Source: an uncultured Lachnospiraceae bacterium
GTDB lineage: Bacteria > Bacillota > Clostridia > Lachnospirales > Lachnospiraceae
Assembly (NCBI GenBank): GCA_902761665.1
Contig: CACWLA010000002.1
Coordinates: 50,106 to 114,105, forward strand
Direction: 5' to 3'
DNA: 64,000 nt
The translations under genes were made by a program, and so were the position numbers. Under the pieces are notes generated by a model. That model ran no database searches. It saw nothing but the letters and a program-made list of their open reading frames with translations, and had not been told where the DNA came from. Below are positions 25,819 to 35,227 of the stretch, in pieces (position 1 is the stretch's first letter; every line of letters begins with the position of its first letter).

Positions 25819-28416
25819 TTATTTTTCCTCTACCGCAAGTTCACCGTCCTTCACGTCGACGATGACGGTCTCGCCTTCGGTGAGCTCGCCGGCAATGATC
25901 GTCCGCGCGATCAGCGTTTCCACGTGGGTCTGCAGATAACGCTTGATCGGCCGTGCGCCGAAAGCCGGATCGTAGCTGTGGCTGATGATGAAGTCCTTCG
26001 CCGCGTCCGTGATCTCGAGGTGCAGCGATTTTTCTGCCATGCGCTTCGCGAGCGACGCGGTCAGCAGGTCGATGATGCGGTACATGTTGTCCTGCGTCAG
26101 CGGACGGTAGAAGACGATCTCGTCCAGACGGTTCAGGAACTCCGGACGGAAGGTGCGGTGCAGGAGCGCCGTCACTTCGGCCTTCGCGTCTTCGGTGATC
26201 TGCCCGTCGGCACCGACGCCTTCAAGGAGCGCCGTCGAGCCGAGGTTCGAGGTCATGATGATGATCGTGTTCTTGAAATCCACGGTGCGGCCCTGCGAAT
26301 CGGTGATCCGCCCGTCGTCCAGTACCTGCAGGAGGATGTTGAAGACATCGGGGTGCGCCTTCTCTATCTCGTCGAAGAGCACCACGCTGTACGGTTTTCT
26401 CCGCACGGCTTCAGTCAGCTGGCCGCCCTCGTCGTAGCCCACGTATCCGGGCGGCGCGCCGATCAGTCTTGACACGCTGAACTTCTCCATGTACTCCGAC
26501 ATGTCGATGCGGACCATGTTGTGTTCATCGTCGAAGAGGGCTTCCGCCAGTGCCTTGGCGAGTTCGGTCTTGCCGACGCCGGTGGGGCCGAGGAAGATGA
26601 ATGAGCCTGTCGGCCGGTTCGGATCGGCGATGCCGGCCCGCGAGCGAAGGATCGCGTCGCTTACGGCCTGGACGGCTTCGTCCTGGCCGACGACCCGCCT
26701 GTGCAGGATCTCGGGCAGGCGCAGGATCTTCTGGCGCTCGCCTTCCATCAGCTTGGAGACCGGGATGCCGGTCCAGCGTGCGACGACCTCGGCAATCTCT
26801 TCCTCGGTCACGGTGTCGCGGACCATCGGGTCCTTGCTTCTGTCTTCTGCAGCTTTCTGGGCCTTCGCGAGTTCCTCTTCGAGTTTTGGCAGCTCGGAGA
26901 ATTTCAGCCGCGAAGCCTTCTCGTAGTCATAATTTCTCTGCGCCGCTTCGATGTCGCGGTGCATCTGCTCGATCTTTTCCTTCAGCGCCTTGGTGTTCTC
27001 CACGGCGTTCTTCTCCAGATCCCAGGCTGATTTCTTTTCGTTGAACTCGTCGCGGTGGGCAGCCAGTTCTTCCTCCAGCTTCGCGAGCCTTTCCTGCGAA
27101 AGCTTGTCCGTTTCCTTCTTCAGGGCGACTTCCTCGATCTCCAGCTGCATGATGCGGCGTCTGAGGTCGTCCAGTTCCGACGGCATCGAATCCATCTCCA
27201 TGCGCAGGGACGCACAGGCTTCGTCGACCAGGTCGATGGCCTTGTCCGGCAGGAAACGGTCGGAAATGTAGCGGTGGGAGAGGGTCGCAGCGGCGATGAG
27301 CGCGCGGTCGTGGATGGTCACGCCGTGGTAGATCTCGTAGCGTTCCTTGAGGCCACGGAGGATGGAAATGGTGTCCTCAACGGTAGGCTCGTCCACCAGC
27401 ACCGGCTGGAAACGGCGCTCCAGGGCGGCATCGGTCTCGATGTACTTGCGGTACTCGTCGAGGGTCGTTGCACCGATGCAGTGGAGCTCGCCCCTTGCCA
27501 GCATGGGCTTTAAGAGGTTGCCGGCGTCCATCGAGCCTTCGGTCTTCCCGGCGCCTACGATCAGGTGCAGCTCGTCGATGAAGAGGATGATGCGGCCTTC
27601 AGACTTGCGGATCTGCTCCAGCACGGCCTTCAGCCTTTCCTCAAACTCGCCGCGGTACTTCGCGCCGGCGATGAGGGAACCCATGTCCAGGGAGAAGACG
27701 GTCTTGTTTTTCAGGCCTTCAGGCACGTCCCCGCGCATGATCCGCTGCGCAAGGCCTTCGGCGATGGCGGTCTTGCCGACGCCGGGTTCGCCGATCAGCA
27801 CGGGGTTGTTCTTTGTCTTGCGGGACAGGATGCGGATGACGGAACGGATCTCGCTGTCACGGCCGATGACGGGATCCATCTTGCCGTTCCGGGCCCGTTC
27901 CACGAGGTCGGTTCCGTACTTCGACAGGGCGTCCACGGTATCCTCGGGGTTGTCATTCGTCACGCGGAAGTTGCGGACGGAGGCAAGCGCCTTCATGAAG
28001 CCTTCCTTCGTAACGTTGTACTGCTTGAAGAGATTTTTCAGGCCGGACGTCGAATGCTCGAAAAGGCCCAGCATCAGGTGTTCGACGGAGACGTATTCAT
28101 CCTTCATCTGCTTCGCGACGCGTTCCGCGAAGGTCAGCGCCCGCTCGGTGTCGTTCGAAACGTAGATCTTGCCGGGCTCGCGGCCGGGGCCGGAGACGCC
28201 GGGGATGCGGGAAAGCTCGTCTTCCAGGGAAGCCGTGAAACCGGGGACGTCGATCCCCATTTTGCCGAACAGAGAGCCGATCAGCCCGCCGTCCTGCGTC
28301 ACCAGGGCGTAGCAGACGTGCTCGGGCCGGATCTCCATGCTGCCGCGGTCGAGAGCGAGAGCCTGCGCTGCCTTCAGTGCCTCCAGTGTTTTTTGCGTAT
28401 ATTTATCAAGATTCAT
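25819..28416 (-). CDS. clpB: ATP-dependent chaperone ClpB
   Basis: 865 residues, the usual ClpB size. The N-terminal Clp repeat domain is followed by a first AAA+ module with [16 protein letters not shown] long coiled-coil M domain (about residues 400-530) sets ClpB apart from ClpA and ClpC. The second AAA+ module has [16 protein letters not shown]. It resolves protein aggregates with DnaK. GGAGG precedes the ATG. A vegetative promoter and a perfect CIRCE lie upstream, so HrcA control is expected. Confidence 0.96.
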   Translation of the reverse strand: MNLDKYTQKTLEALKAAQALALDRGSMEIRPEHVCYALVTQDGGLIGSLFGKMGIDVPGFTASLEDELSRIPGVSGPGREPGKIYVSNDTERALTFAERVAKQMKDEYVSVEHLMLGLFEHSTSGLKNLFKQYNVTKEGFMKALASVRNFRVTNDNPEDTVDALSKYGTDLVERARNGKMDPVIGRDSEIRSVIRILSRKTKNNPVLIGEPGVGKTAIAEGLAQRIMRGDVPEGLKNKTVFSLDMGSLIAGAKYRGEFEERLKAVLEQIRKSEGRIILFIDELHLIVGAGKTEGSMDAGNLLKPMLARGELHCIGATTLDEYRKYIETDAALERRFQPVLVDEPTVEDTISILRGLKERYEIYHGVTIHDRALIAAATLSHRYISDRFLPDKAIDLVDEACASLRMEMDSMPSELDDLRRRIMQLEIEEVALKKETDKLSQERLAKLEEELAAHRDEFNEKKSAWDLEKNAVENTKALKEKIEQMHRDIEAAQRNYDYEKASRLKFSELPKLEEELAKAQKAAEDRSKDPMVRDTVTEEEIAEVVARWTGIPVSKLMEGERQKILRLPEILHRRVVGQDEAVQAVSDAILRSRAGIADPNRPTGSFIFLGPTGVGKTELAKALAEALFDDEHNMVRIDMSEYMEKFSVSRLIGAPPGYVGYDEGGQLTEAVRRKPYSVVLFDEIEKAHPDVFNILLQVLDDGRITDSQGRTVDFKNTIIIMTSNLGSTALLEGVGADGQITEDAKAEVTALLHRTFRPEFLNRLDEIVFYRPLTQDNMYRIIDLLTASLAKRMAEKSLHLEITDAAKDFIISHSYDPAFGARPIKRYLQTHVETLIARTIIAGELTEGETVIVDVKDGELAVEEK

Positions 28417-28499
28417 GAGATAACCTCCTTGTGTCTTCGGACCGGACGCCGCTGCTTTTTCAGTAGCCTCCGGGAGGCCCTTTTCAGGTCTCTGCCTAC

Positions 28500-28528
28500 A
28501 TTATAGAAGGGGAAAAGGAGAAAGTCAA
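28500..28528 (-). promoter_or_regulatory. clpB promoter
   Basis: On the minus strand TTGACT (28523-28528) and TATAAT (28500-28505) are 17 bases apart. Spacing and -10 are ideal for the housekeeping sigma factor. Confidence 0.88.
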
Positions 28529-28535
28529 GCAATTT

Positions 28536-28562
28536 TTAGCACTCACCATTAAAGAGTGCTAA
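28536..28562. promoter_or_regulatory. CIRCE operator (HrcA binding site)
   Basis: TTAGCACTC-N9-GAGTGCTAA with no mismatch to the CIRCE consensus. It lies just upstream of the clpB -35 box rather than overlapping the transcription start, which is less common. Confidence 0.95.
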
Positions 28563-28667
28563 CAAAAATCTGAAAAAACGGTAACATCTTCATCAAATCT
28601 TAATCCCGTTCCACCTTTTTTCTTCATCAGAGATGGGATAGAATGAGATCGGCAAGGAGGAAGAGCC

Positions 28668-29366
28668 ATGGCGAACATACTGATCTGCGACGACGAGAAG
28701 GATATCGTAAACGCGCTGAAGATCTATCTGAACGATCCGGACTACGCGCTGTATGAAGCGTATGACGGCGAAGAGGCTTTGAGGATCCTGCAGGAAAACG
28801 ACATCCAGCTGATCCTTCTGGATATCATGATGCCGAAACTGGACGGGATCTCGGCGCTCGCGCGGATCCGGGAGATCAGCAACGTCCCGGTCATCCTGCT
28901 CTCCGCCAAAAGCGAAGACGCCGACAAGATCCTGGGCTTAAACGTCGGGGCGGACGATTACGTCACCAAACCCTTCAATCCGCTTGAAGTAACGGCCAGG
29001 GTGCGTTCGCAGCTGCGGCGTTTCCTGAAACTGGGCAGCGGAATGCAGCAGCCGGAGGTCCTCCGCATCGGCGGCATCGAACTGGACGATAAGGAAAAGA
29101 AGGTCCGGCTGGACGGGGAAGAGGTTCAGCTGACCCCGAAGGAATACGAAATCCTGCGCTTTCTCATGATGGTGCCCGGACGCGTGTTCTCCCCGAAGGA
29201 GATCTACCGGGCCGTGTGGAAGGAAAAGCCCTTCGGGACGGACAATACGGTGGCGGTGCATATCCGTCATCTGCGGGAGAAGATCGAGATCGACCCGGCA
29301 GATCCGCGCTACATCAAGGTGGTTTTCGGCCAGGGCTATAAGATGGAAGGAGGAAATCGGAGATGA
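28668..29366 (+). CDS. OmpR-family response regulator
   Basis: 232 residues. The receiver domain (1-120) has the acidic pair in ICDDEKD, phosphoacceptor Asp52 in LLDIMMP, and the lysine of VTKPF. The C-terminal winged helix (about 130-230) has LTPKEYEILRFL, the typical RxVW segment (YRAVWKEKPFGTDNTVAVHIRHLREKIE broken over helix 3) and a final GQGYKME. It overlaps the sensor kinase gene by four bases (ATGA) and shares its transcript. AAGGAGG precedes the ATG. Regulated genes cannot be inferred. Confidence 0.93.
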   Translation: MANILICDDEKDIVNALKIYLNDPDYALYEAYDGEEALRILQENDIQLILLDIMMPKLDGISALARIREISNVPVILLSAKSEDADKILGLNVGADDYVTKPFNPLEVTARVRSQLRRFLKLGSGMQQPEVLRIGGIELDDKEKKVRLDGEEVQLTPKEYEILRFLMMVPGRVFSPKEIYRAVWKEKPFGTDNTVAVHIRHLREKIEIDPADPRYIKVVFGQGYKMEGGNRR

Positions 29367-31282
29367 AGTCATTTTTCAGAACTGTCTGGGGAAAGCTGAT
29401 CCTGGTGATCGTGTGCACCCTATCGGTACTGCTGACGGGGGCCTGCGTTCTTGGCGCATCCCTTACCATAACAGTGGAAAACGGGAATATACACCTTCGT
29501 CCCAAAGAAGAGATCGAGCCCCTCTCGACGGAGAGTTTTTTTGAGATAAAAGCCTGGCACGTGCTGATCTCGCAGCTGAACACAGGAGTAATTGATTACA
29601 GTTATGCGGATAATTTAAACTTCCGCATTTTGAATGCGGAGTCCGGAAACTGGCTCTATAAGGGGCAAACGGGACCGTCGTGGGAATACCACTATCGTTT
29701 TTATGGCTACGATGGGCCGGGATCATACAGAGTCGCTTTTACAAAGGAAGAGATACCCTCCGAATATCGGAATCATGTCATACCGTATGACGTTTTTGTC
29801 GGCGTTCCGGATGCTTCCTATGCTTACGATTACGGAAATGACTGGGTTAACGCTGCCTACCGCCTCGGCTGGTGGATCCTTGCAATCGGACTTTCGGCCT
29901 TCGCCCTGGTGATGGTCTGCTATATTTCTCTGCTCAGGGTATCTGCGCGTAGATCCGGACGGGATGACCTCGTTCCCGGACCGCTGCATAAGCTTCCCTT
30001 TGATCTGCTGCTGGCAACATGTCTTGCAGCCTTTCTCGGTCTGGCGGTCCTGATCGACTGGATCCTGCCGATCGACTACATTGCCGAGCTGTATTTCGCC
30101 ATCGGTGCGTTTGTGACCGGCATCATCATTTTCCTGGGGCTTTCCATGAGCGCGGCAGCGCGCATCAAAACGCGCACGCTGCTCCGTAATACCCTGATCT
30201 TCCGCGTCCTGAAATATCTGGTGGCAAAGCCTCTGGCCTGGCTGTGGAAGGGCCTGAAGAAGCTTCACGCCTTCAACATGAGCATTCTGCGGGGGCTGCC
30301 GCTCGTAGGGAAGACCGCGTTGTTTCTGGGAGTTCTGGCAATAGTGGAGCTGAATGTCACGGCTGCCGCTGACGGCGGCCCGCTGGTCCTCCTTAGCCTG
30401 ATCAAATATCTGATCCTGATCCCGCTCGTTCTGTATCTCGCGCTCTGCTTAAGACGCCTGCAGAAGGGCGGCGAAGCGCTGGCGGCGGGCGACCTTGCCT
30501 ACCAGACCGATACGAAAGGCCTGCCGCATGACCTGAAGAAACATGCGGAGGATCTGAACAGCATCGGCGGCGGCATGGCGATCGCGGTCAGGGAACAGTT
30601 AAAGAGCGAACGCATGAAGACCGAACTGATCACCAACGTTTCGCACGACCTGAAGACGCCGCTGACCTCTGTCATCAACTATGCGGACCTGATCGGCAAA
30701 GAACCCTGCGAAAACGCGAAGATCAAAGAGTACTCCGGAGTGCTCCTCCGGCAGTCCGAGCGCCTGAAACGCCTGATCGACGATCTGGTGGAGGCTTCCA
30801 AGGCATCCACCGGAAACCTGGAAGTCGACCTTGTTCCCTGCGACGCCTCCGTGTTTCTCGCCCAGGCAGCCGGGGAGTATGAAGAAAAACTGCGGGATGC
30901 CGGTCTTGCCCTGGTCACGAAGCAGCCGGATGAAGAGGTCAGCATCATGGCGGACGGCCGGCGGATGTGGCGCATCTTCGACAACCTCATGAACAATATC
31001 GTCAAATATTCGCTCTCCGGGACACGCGTATACCTCAGTCTGGAACAGGCGGACGGTGACGCCGTGATCACTTTCCGGAATACTTCCCGCGAGCCGCTGG
31101 ACGCCGTGAATACGGAGGAACTGGTCGAACGCTTTACCCGCGGCGACGTCTCCCGGAATACCGAGGGCAGCGGCCTCGGCCTTGCGATCGCGAAGAGCCT
31201 CACGGAGCTGCAGGGCGGGAAGTTCCTGGTCTCGGCGGACGGCGACCTGTTCAAGGTGATCCTGAGATTTCCGAAGATCTGA
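29363..31282 (+). CDS. Membrane sensor histidine kinase
   Basis: 639 residues. An N-terminal membrane helix (about 10-33) precedes an extracytoplasmic domain (about 34-165). Further hydrophobic helices lie between about 168 and 365, more than in simple two-helix sensors. The kinase core follows: His428 in the dimerisation motif VSHDLKTPLTS, N box FDNLMNNIVKYS, and G box GSGLGLAIAKSL. The extracytoplasmic part (about 29470-29830) is richer in A+T than its surroundings. It is the partner of the upstream response regulator. The signal is unknown. Confidence 0.9.
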   Translation: MKSFFRTVWGKLILVIVCTLSVLLTGACVLGASLTITVENGNIHLRPKEEIEPLSTESFFEIKAWHVLISQLNTGVIDYSYADNLNFRILNAESGNWLYKGQTGPSWEYHYRFYGYDGPGSYRVAFTKEEIPSEYRNHVIPYDVFVGVPDASYAYDYGNDWVNAAYRLGWWILAIGLSAFALVMVCYISLLRVSARRSGRDDLVPGPLHKLPFDLLLATCLAAFLGLAVLIDWILPIDYIAELYFAIGAFVTGIIIFLGLSMSAAARIKTRTLLRNTLIFRVLKYLVAKPLAWLWKGLKKLHAFNMSILRGLPLVGKTALFLGVLAIVELNVTAAADGGPLVLLSLIKYLILIPLVLYLALCLRRLQKGGEALAAGDLAYQTDTKGLPHDLKKHAEDLNSIGGGMAIAVREQLKSERMKTELITNVSHDLKTPLTSVINYADLIGKEPCENAKIKEYSGVLLRQSERLKRLIDDLVEASKASTGNLEVDLVPCDASVFLAQAAGEYEEKLRDAGLALVTKQPDEEVSIMADGRRMWRIFDNLMNNIVKYSLSGTRVYLSLEQADGDAVITFRNTSREPLDAVNTEELVERFTRGDVSRNTEGSGLGLAIAKSLTELQGGKFLVSADGDLFKVILRFPKI

Positions 31283-31296
31283 TTCAAAAACAACAA

Positions 31297-31333
31297 AATA
31301 CGGCCGGGCAGGTCTCCCTGCCCGGCCGTGTTG
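31297..31333. terminator. Terminator between kinase and MscS genes
   Basis: ACGGCCGGGCAGG (31300-31312) and CCTGCCCGGCCGT (31317-31329) form a 13-bp stem between A-rich and TTGT tails. It probably serves both convergent transcripts. Confidence 0.8.
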
Positions 31334-31356
31334 TCCGTACGGATCATCGTTCGCGC

Positions 31357-32310
31357 TTACAGGTCGCTCGGCTTGATGCCGGCGGCGTCGAGGGCTTTCT
31401 TGAACTCGCGGTTCATCATGCGGCGGGCCATGTAGATGTTGGCTTCCTCAACGCTTGCAGTCACCTTCAGGACTACGTTGGTCTCGTTCAGGCTCTCCAC
31501 GCCTACGTAGCGCGGTTCGCTCTTGAAATACTTCGGATATTTCTCCGGCAGGGTCTTGGCGACCCCGGCAATGACCTCTTCAGCCTGATCCAGATCCGCA
31601 CTGCAGGCGACGGAGATCAGGGATACGGCAACGGAGGTGATCTCAGAGAGGTTCGTCAGCACCCGGATGTCGGAATTGTTGATGACCCGGAGGTTCCCGC
31701 CGGCGTCGGCGAGCTGCGTGGAAACGATGCCGATGCTCTTCACTTCGCCGCGGAAATCGTCCACGTTAATGATGTCGCCCACGTAGAAACGGCCTTCAAA
31801 GAGGATGAACAGGCCGGAGAAAATGTCTTCGATGAGGCTCTGCGCGCCGAAGCCGATGATCAGGGCCAGGATCCCGAGCCCGGCGATGACCGTGAGCACG
31901 TCCGCCCCCAGAATGTTCAGCCCGAAGATGATCGCGAAGATCACGATGGCGTAGCGGATCACATTTGCCGCAAGGCCTTTCAGGGTCTCCGCGTGGCGGT
32001 TCTTCGTCCTGATGAGGCTGAAGATCCATTTGATCACGCGCGAAACGGCCCAGCAGGAGGAGACCATGATGGCGAGCGCGACCAGCCGCAGCCAGTCAAA
32101 GCCGCCTTCCGCGTTCCGGATGGGGGTATACTGGTCAAGATAGGTCTCCCGGAAGAGTTTGACCGCTTCCTGCTGCTCCGGCTTCAGGAAGAAGAGGAGC
32201 TGCGGCAGGTTGAGCGCAAGCAGGATCAGCAGGATCACGATGATCCCGATGAGGCGGGAGGTGTTTTTCCGAGGCTGTTTTTTCTGAATGGGCTTGGTCT
32301 TTTCCGTCAT
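31357..32310 (-). CDS. Small-conductance mechanosensitive channel (MscS family)
   Basis: 317 residues. An N-terminal basic tail is followed by membrane helices around 20-45, 65-85 and 105-150. The pore helix and following segment LGILALIIGFGAQSLIEDIFSG is the MscS signature, then the beta domain with FYVGDIINVDDFRGEVKSIGIVSTQLAD. The C-terminal alpha/beta domain completes the family layout. It opens under membrane tension to release solutes. It lies 46 bases downstream of the Cys-repeat protein gene on the same strand and is probably co-transcribed. Confidence 0.92.
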   Translation of the reverse strand: MTEKTKPIQKKQPRKNTSRLIGIIVILLILLALNLPQLLFFLKPEQQEAVKLFRETYLDQYTPIRNAEGGFDWLRLVALAIMVSSCWAVSRVIKWIFSLIRTKNRHAETLKGLAANVIRYAIVIFAIIFGLNILGADVLTVIAGLGILALIIGFGAQSLIEDIFSGLFILFEGRFYVGDIINVDDFRGEVKSIGIVSTQLADAGGNLRVINNSDIRVLTNLSEITSVAVSLISVACSADLDQAEEVIAGVAKTLPEKYPKYFKSEPRYVGVESLNETNVVLKVTASVEEANIYMARRMMNREFKKALDAAGIKPSDL

Positions 32311-32356
32311 GGTTTTCTCCTTTGCTGGGGGCGCGCAGAAGGTCCTGCGTAATGCG

Positions 32357-34189
32357 TTACGGTACGGTCACGGTATTTGTTGAGATACTGTAATAGTTGC
32401 TGGCGTTGAAGATGTGGAGGATCAAATAGGTCCTGTCTCCGGAGAAGACGTTGCCGGCCGTGAAACTGTTGCTGCTCCTGTTTTTCTCGTCATCCGTGAA
32501 ATACTGGTCACTTGCGATGACATAGGAGCCGGAACCGCTGTCGTACCTCATGACGCTGACGGTATTGTCAAATTGGTAGCCGGAAGAGGTGACGAGAGAC
32601 AGGTACTGGCTGTCGATCGTGTAGGTGACCGGGGCTCCGGTGGAGGTGCCGGTGCGGGCAGTGAGCTGGACGGCATTCCGGCTGCAGCGGCTGCAGGTTC
32701 CGGTCGAGAGCGTATAATCGTGACCGAGAGCGGCGGTCGTGCGTGTTTCCGCATTTCCGCAGCGGCTACAGGTCCGTCTGTCGCTGCCTGCGGCGGTACA
32801 GGTGGCGCGGACTGACGTGGTCCAGGCGCCGTAGTCATGCCCCAGAGCGGCAGTGTAAGTATCGGTATAACTATCGCCGCAGCGGCTGCAGGCATGCGTG
32901 GTATAACCCTGTGCAGTACAGGTGGCAGCCGTAATGCGGGCGGTGTAATCATGGCCGAGCGCAGCTGTGTAGCTGTTGGTATAACTGTCGCCGCAGCGGC
33001 TGCAGGTATGGGTGGTGTAGCCCCCTGCGGTGCAGGTGGCAGCCGTAATGCGGGCGGTGTAATCATGTCCTGCTGCGGCGATGACCGTCCTTTCCCGGGA
33101 AAGCTCTTCGCCGCAGACCTCGCAGTAGATGACGCTGTCGAAGCCGCCGTCTTCCGTGCAGGAGGCTTCGCTGCGGTTCTCCTCGACAGCCTCACCTTCG
33201 GTATGCCCGAGCGCTTCAAGAACGGTAGTCTCACGGGAGATCTCCTCACCGCAGACCTCACAGTAAACGACGGTATTGAAGCTGCCGTCCTCAGTGCAGG
33301 TCGGATCGGTCTCGTTTTCGGTAACGGCGTCGCCTGCGGTATGGCCGGCCGCCTTCAGCACCGTGGTCTCGCGCGAGATCTCCTTGCCGCAGACGCCGCA
33401 GTAAACGACGGTATCGAAGGACCCATCCTCCGTGCAGGAGGCTTCCCTGCGGTTCTCCTCGACGGGATCTGCGGGCGTGTGCGGGCCGAGCGCCTGTGCG
33501 GCTTTCTCGCGGGAAAGCTCCTCGCCGCAGACGCTGCAGTAAACGACCTCCTCCGCCGTTCCCTGTTCCAGACAGCTGCTCGCGACCTCGTTCTCCGTGA
33601 CCTTTTCCGAAGGCACATGGCCGTGCGCCGGCGTGGCTTCCTTCAGGATGATGCCGCACTCGGTGCAGACAAAACGGATCTCACCTTCTTCGGTGCAGCC
33701 CGCTTCTTTCGCAATGATCGGGTGCTCCAGGTCGTATTTGTGCGGGGCGGCAGGATCGCCGGCCCATACGCCGCCGATCTCCCCGGGACCGTAAATATCC
33801 GGCACGGACTGAAGCGGGCGCTGCGCGGCTTCGAGGATCTCCTTTGCCTGCAGCGCGGATCCGGAATCCGAACTGTCCCGGTTCAGCAGGATGATCAGGC
33901 CGATGAGCAGCAGCAGGCCGAAGGCCGCGGCACCGGCGCGTACGGCTCCGGCAAGAAACCTGCTCAGCAGGGCATAACGCTTCTTATCTTTCTTTTTTCG
34001 CCGCGCGGCGGTGAAGGGATTTTCCTCCTCACCGGGCGGAACGGTCCCCTGGAAGATGTTCTCTTCGGCAGCGGTCACGGCGGATTCCCGAAAACAGGAG
34101 ATATCGGGATTAAGCGGGCCATACTCCGCGTGGGAAGTATGCTCCGGCAGTTCCCGGTATTCATGAGATCTGACATCGTTTTCCGCCAT
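32357..34189 (-). CDS. Membrane-anchored protein with eight CxxC repeats
   Basis: 610 residues of unknown function. A charged N-terminal cytosolic tail (about 1-80) precedes one membrane helix (about 83-106, LLLLIGLIILL). Residues about 155-490 hold eight repeats of about 30-50 residues, each with C-T...G...C-x-x-C-G and ending in GH. The first five are of the VVYCxVCGEE type and the last three of the THTCSRCGDSY type. A ninth CSRC is degenerate. The remainder (about 500-610) is Ser/Thr/Tyr-rich and beta-like. Such repeats are frequent in surface proteins of gut Firmicutes. Metal or disulfide stabilisation is plausible. A good promoter lies upstream. Confidence 0.8.
   Translation of the reverse strand: MAENDVRSHEYRELPEHTSHAEYGPLNPDISCFRESAVTAAEENIFQGTVPPGEEENPFTAARRKKKDKKRYALLSRFLAGAVRAGAAAFGLLLLIGLIILLNRDSSDSGSALQAKEILEAAQRPLQSVPDIYGPGEIGGVWAGDPAAPHKYDLEHPIIAKEAGCTEEGEIRFVCTECGIILKEATPAHGHVPSEKVTENEVASSCLEQGTAEEVVYCSVCGEELSREKAAQALGPHTPADPVEENRREASCTEDGSFDTVVYCGVCGKEISRETTVLKAAGHTAGDAVTENETDPTCTEDGSFNTVVYCEVCGEEISRETTVLEALGHTEGEAVEENRSEASCTEDGGFDSVIYCEVCGEELSRERTVIAAAGHDYTARITAATCTAGGYTTHTCSRCGDSYTNSYTAALGHDYTARITAATCTAQGYTTHACSRCGDSYTDTYTAALGHDYGAWTTSVRATCTAAGSDRRTCSRCGNAETRTTAALGHDYTLSTGTCSRCSRNAVQLTARTGTSTGAPVTYTIDSQYLSLVTSSGYQFDNTVSVMRYDSGSGSYVIASDQYFTDDEKNRSSNSFTAGNVFSGDRTYLILHIFNASNYYSISTNTVTVP
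32690..33620 (-). repeat. Tandem DNA repeats encoding the CxxC units
   Basis: Within the preceding gene, units of about 114-150 bases repeat. The pair near 32840-33070 is nearly identical (shared blocks include GTCGCCGCAGCGGCTGCAG), so copy number may vary by recombination. Confidence 0.75.
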
Positions 34190-34233
34190 GTTTGCTCCGC
34201 CGGCGCTCCGTGCGCCTTGTTCTTCTTAACGGA

Positions 34234-34262
34234 ATTATCGCAGATGCGGGAGGCTTTGTCAA
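34234..34262 (-). promoter_or_regulatory. Promoter of the CxxC-repeat protein/MscS transcript
   Basis: Minus strand TTGACA (34257-34262), 17-base spacer, GATAAT (34234-34239). It lies 45 bases upstream of the start codon. Confidence 0.85.
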
Positions 34263-34297
34263 TCAACGCCCATCGGGGAAGACGATCTGCAAATCCG

Positions 34298-34327
34298 TTG
34301 ACAAAGCGCGCCCGTGCGTGCTAAGAT
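34298..34327 (+). promoter_or_regulatory. tRNA-Leu promoter
   Basis: TTGACA (34298-34303), 18-base spacer, TAAGAT (34322-34327), 16 bases before the tRNA 5' end. It is divergent from the promoter at 34234-34262. Confidence 0.8.
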
Positions 34328-34343
34328 ACTGAAGACATGCCCC

Positions 34344-34427
34344 GCCGGTGTGTCGGAACCGGCAGACGAGACAGACTCAAAATCTGTTGTCCGCAAGGGC
34401 GTGTGGGTTCGAGTCCCACCACCGGCA
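34344..34427 (+). tRNA. tRNA-Leu (anticodon CAA)
   Basis: An 84-base class II tRNA. The acceptor GCCGGTG pairs with CACCGGC, the anticodon loop is CTCAAAA (anticodon CAA) between AGA/TCT stems, there is a long variable arm typical of leucine tRNA, and the T loop is GGTTCGAGTCC. The CCA end is not encoded (ACTTT follows). It reads UUG codons. Confidence 0.95.
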
Positions 34428-34437
34428 CTTTACTGAC

Positions 34438-34487
34438 ATGATCCGAACCCGGTCCCGCAGGGAATCAGGTTCGGATCATTGCTTTTT
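34438..34487 (+). terminator. Terminator after tRNA-Leu
   Basis: ATGATCCGAACC (34438-34449) and GGTTCGGATCAT (34468-34479) form a 12-bp stem followed by TGCTTTTT. Read-through would enter the lyxose isomerase gene. Confidence 0.85.
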
Positions 34488-34506
34488 ACACAGGGAGGAA
34501 CTCCGG

Positions 34507-35208
34507 ATGAAACGTTCCGAGGTCAACAGGGCGCTGAAGGAAATGGAAGCCGCGTGCGTGCGGGAGCATTGCTTCCTGCCGCCGTTCTGTCATTTCACGC
34601 CTGAGGAATGGAAGAGCAAAGGCCATGAATACGACGAGGTGCGCGACTGCATGCTCGGCTGGGACATCACGGACTACGGAATGGGCGATTTCGAAAAGTA
34701 CGGCTTCTCCCTGATCACGATCCGGAACGGGAACCGCCGCATGGCGGACCGCTATCCGAAGGTCTATGCGGAGAAACTGCTCTATCTTAAGGAAGGGCAG
34801 TATGCACTGAACCATTTCCACTGGTCCAAGACGGAAGACATCATCAACCGCGGGGGAGGAAATATCCTGATCCGCGTGTACAAATCTCTGCCGGACGAGG
34901 AGATCGACCGCGAGAGCGACGTGACCGTGCACTGCGACGGCCGGACGCTGACGGTTCCGGCGGGAACGCAGATCCGGCTTGCGCCCGGCGAGAGCATCCA
35001 CATCTCAAGACGGCTGTACCATGATTTCTCCGTGGAACCCGGAACAGGTGCCGTCCTCCTGGGAGAGGTCAGCGAGTGCAACGATGACGTCACGGACAAC
35101 CGTTTTAGTCCGCCTGCAGGCCGTTTCCCGCAGATCGAAGAGGACGAGCCGCCCTACCGGCTGCTCTGCAATGAGTATCCCGCGGCCGTTTCCGACGAAG
35201 TGCGGTAA
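34507..35208 (+). CDS. D-lyxose isomerase-like cupin
   Basis: 233 residues matching D-lyxose ketol-isomerase, a cupin that interconverts D-lyxose and D-xylulose. The N-terminal EVNRALKEMEA and WDITDYGMGDFEKYG, the metal-site segment NHFHWSKTEDIINRGGG and the later His in RRLYHDF follow the family. GGAGGAA lies before the ATG; longer in-frame starts run into the tRNA. It is 19 bases from the following reductase. The exact sugar is an inference from family. Confidence 0.85.
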   Translation: MKRSEVNRALKEMEAACVREHCFLPPFCHFTPEEWKSKGHEYDEVRDCMLGWDITDYGMGDFEKYGFSLITIRNGNRRMADRYPKVYAEKLLYLKEGQYALNHFHWSKTEDIINRGGGNILIRVYKSLPDEEIDRESDVTVHCDGRTLTVPAGTQIRLAPGESIHISRRLYHDFSVEPGTGAVLLGEVSECNDDVTDNRFSPPAGRFPQIEEDEPPYRLLCNEYPAAVSDEVR

Positions 35209-35227
35209 GCCGGAAAAGGAGAAGACC

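Noticed and set aside
25696-26472. Frame reading from repeat copy A into antisense clpB
   Set aside because: It crosses a strong terminator and then mirrors clpB.
32690-33620. CRISPR-like regular repeats
   Set aside because: The spacing is that of protein repeats in frame, the units diverge, and there are no unique spacers.
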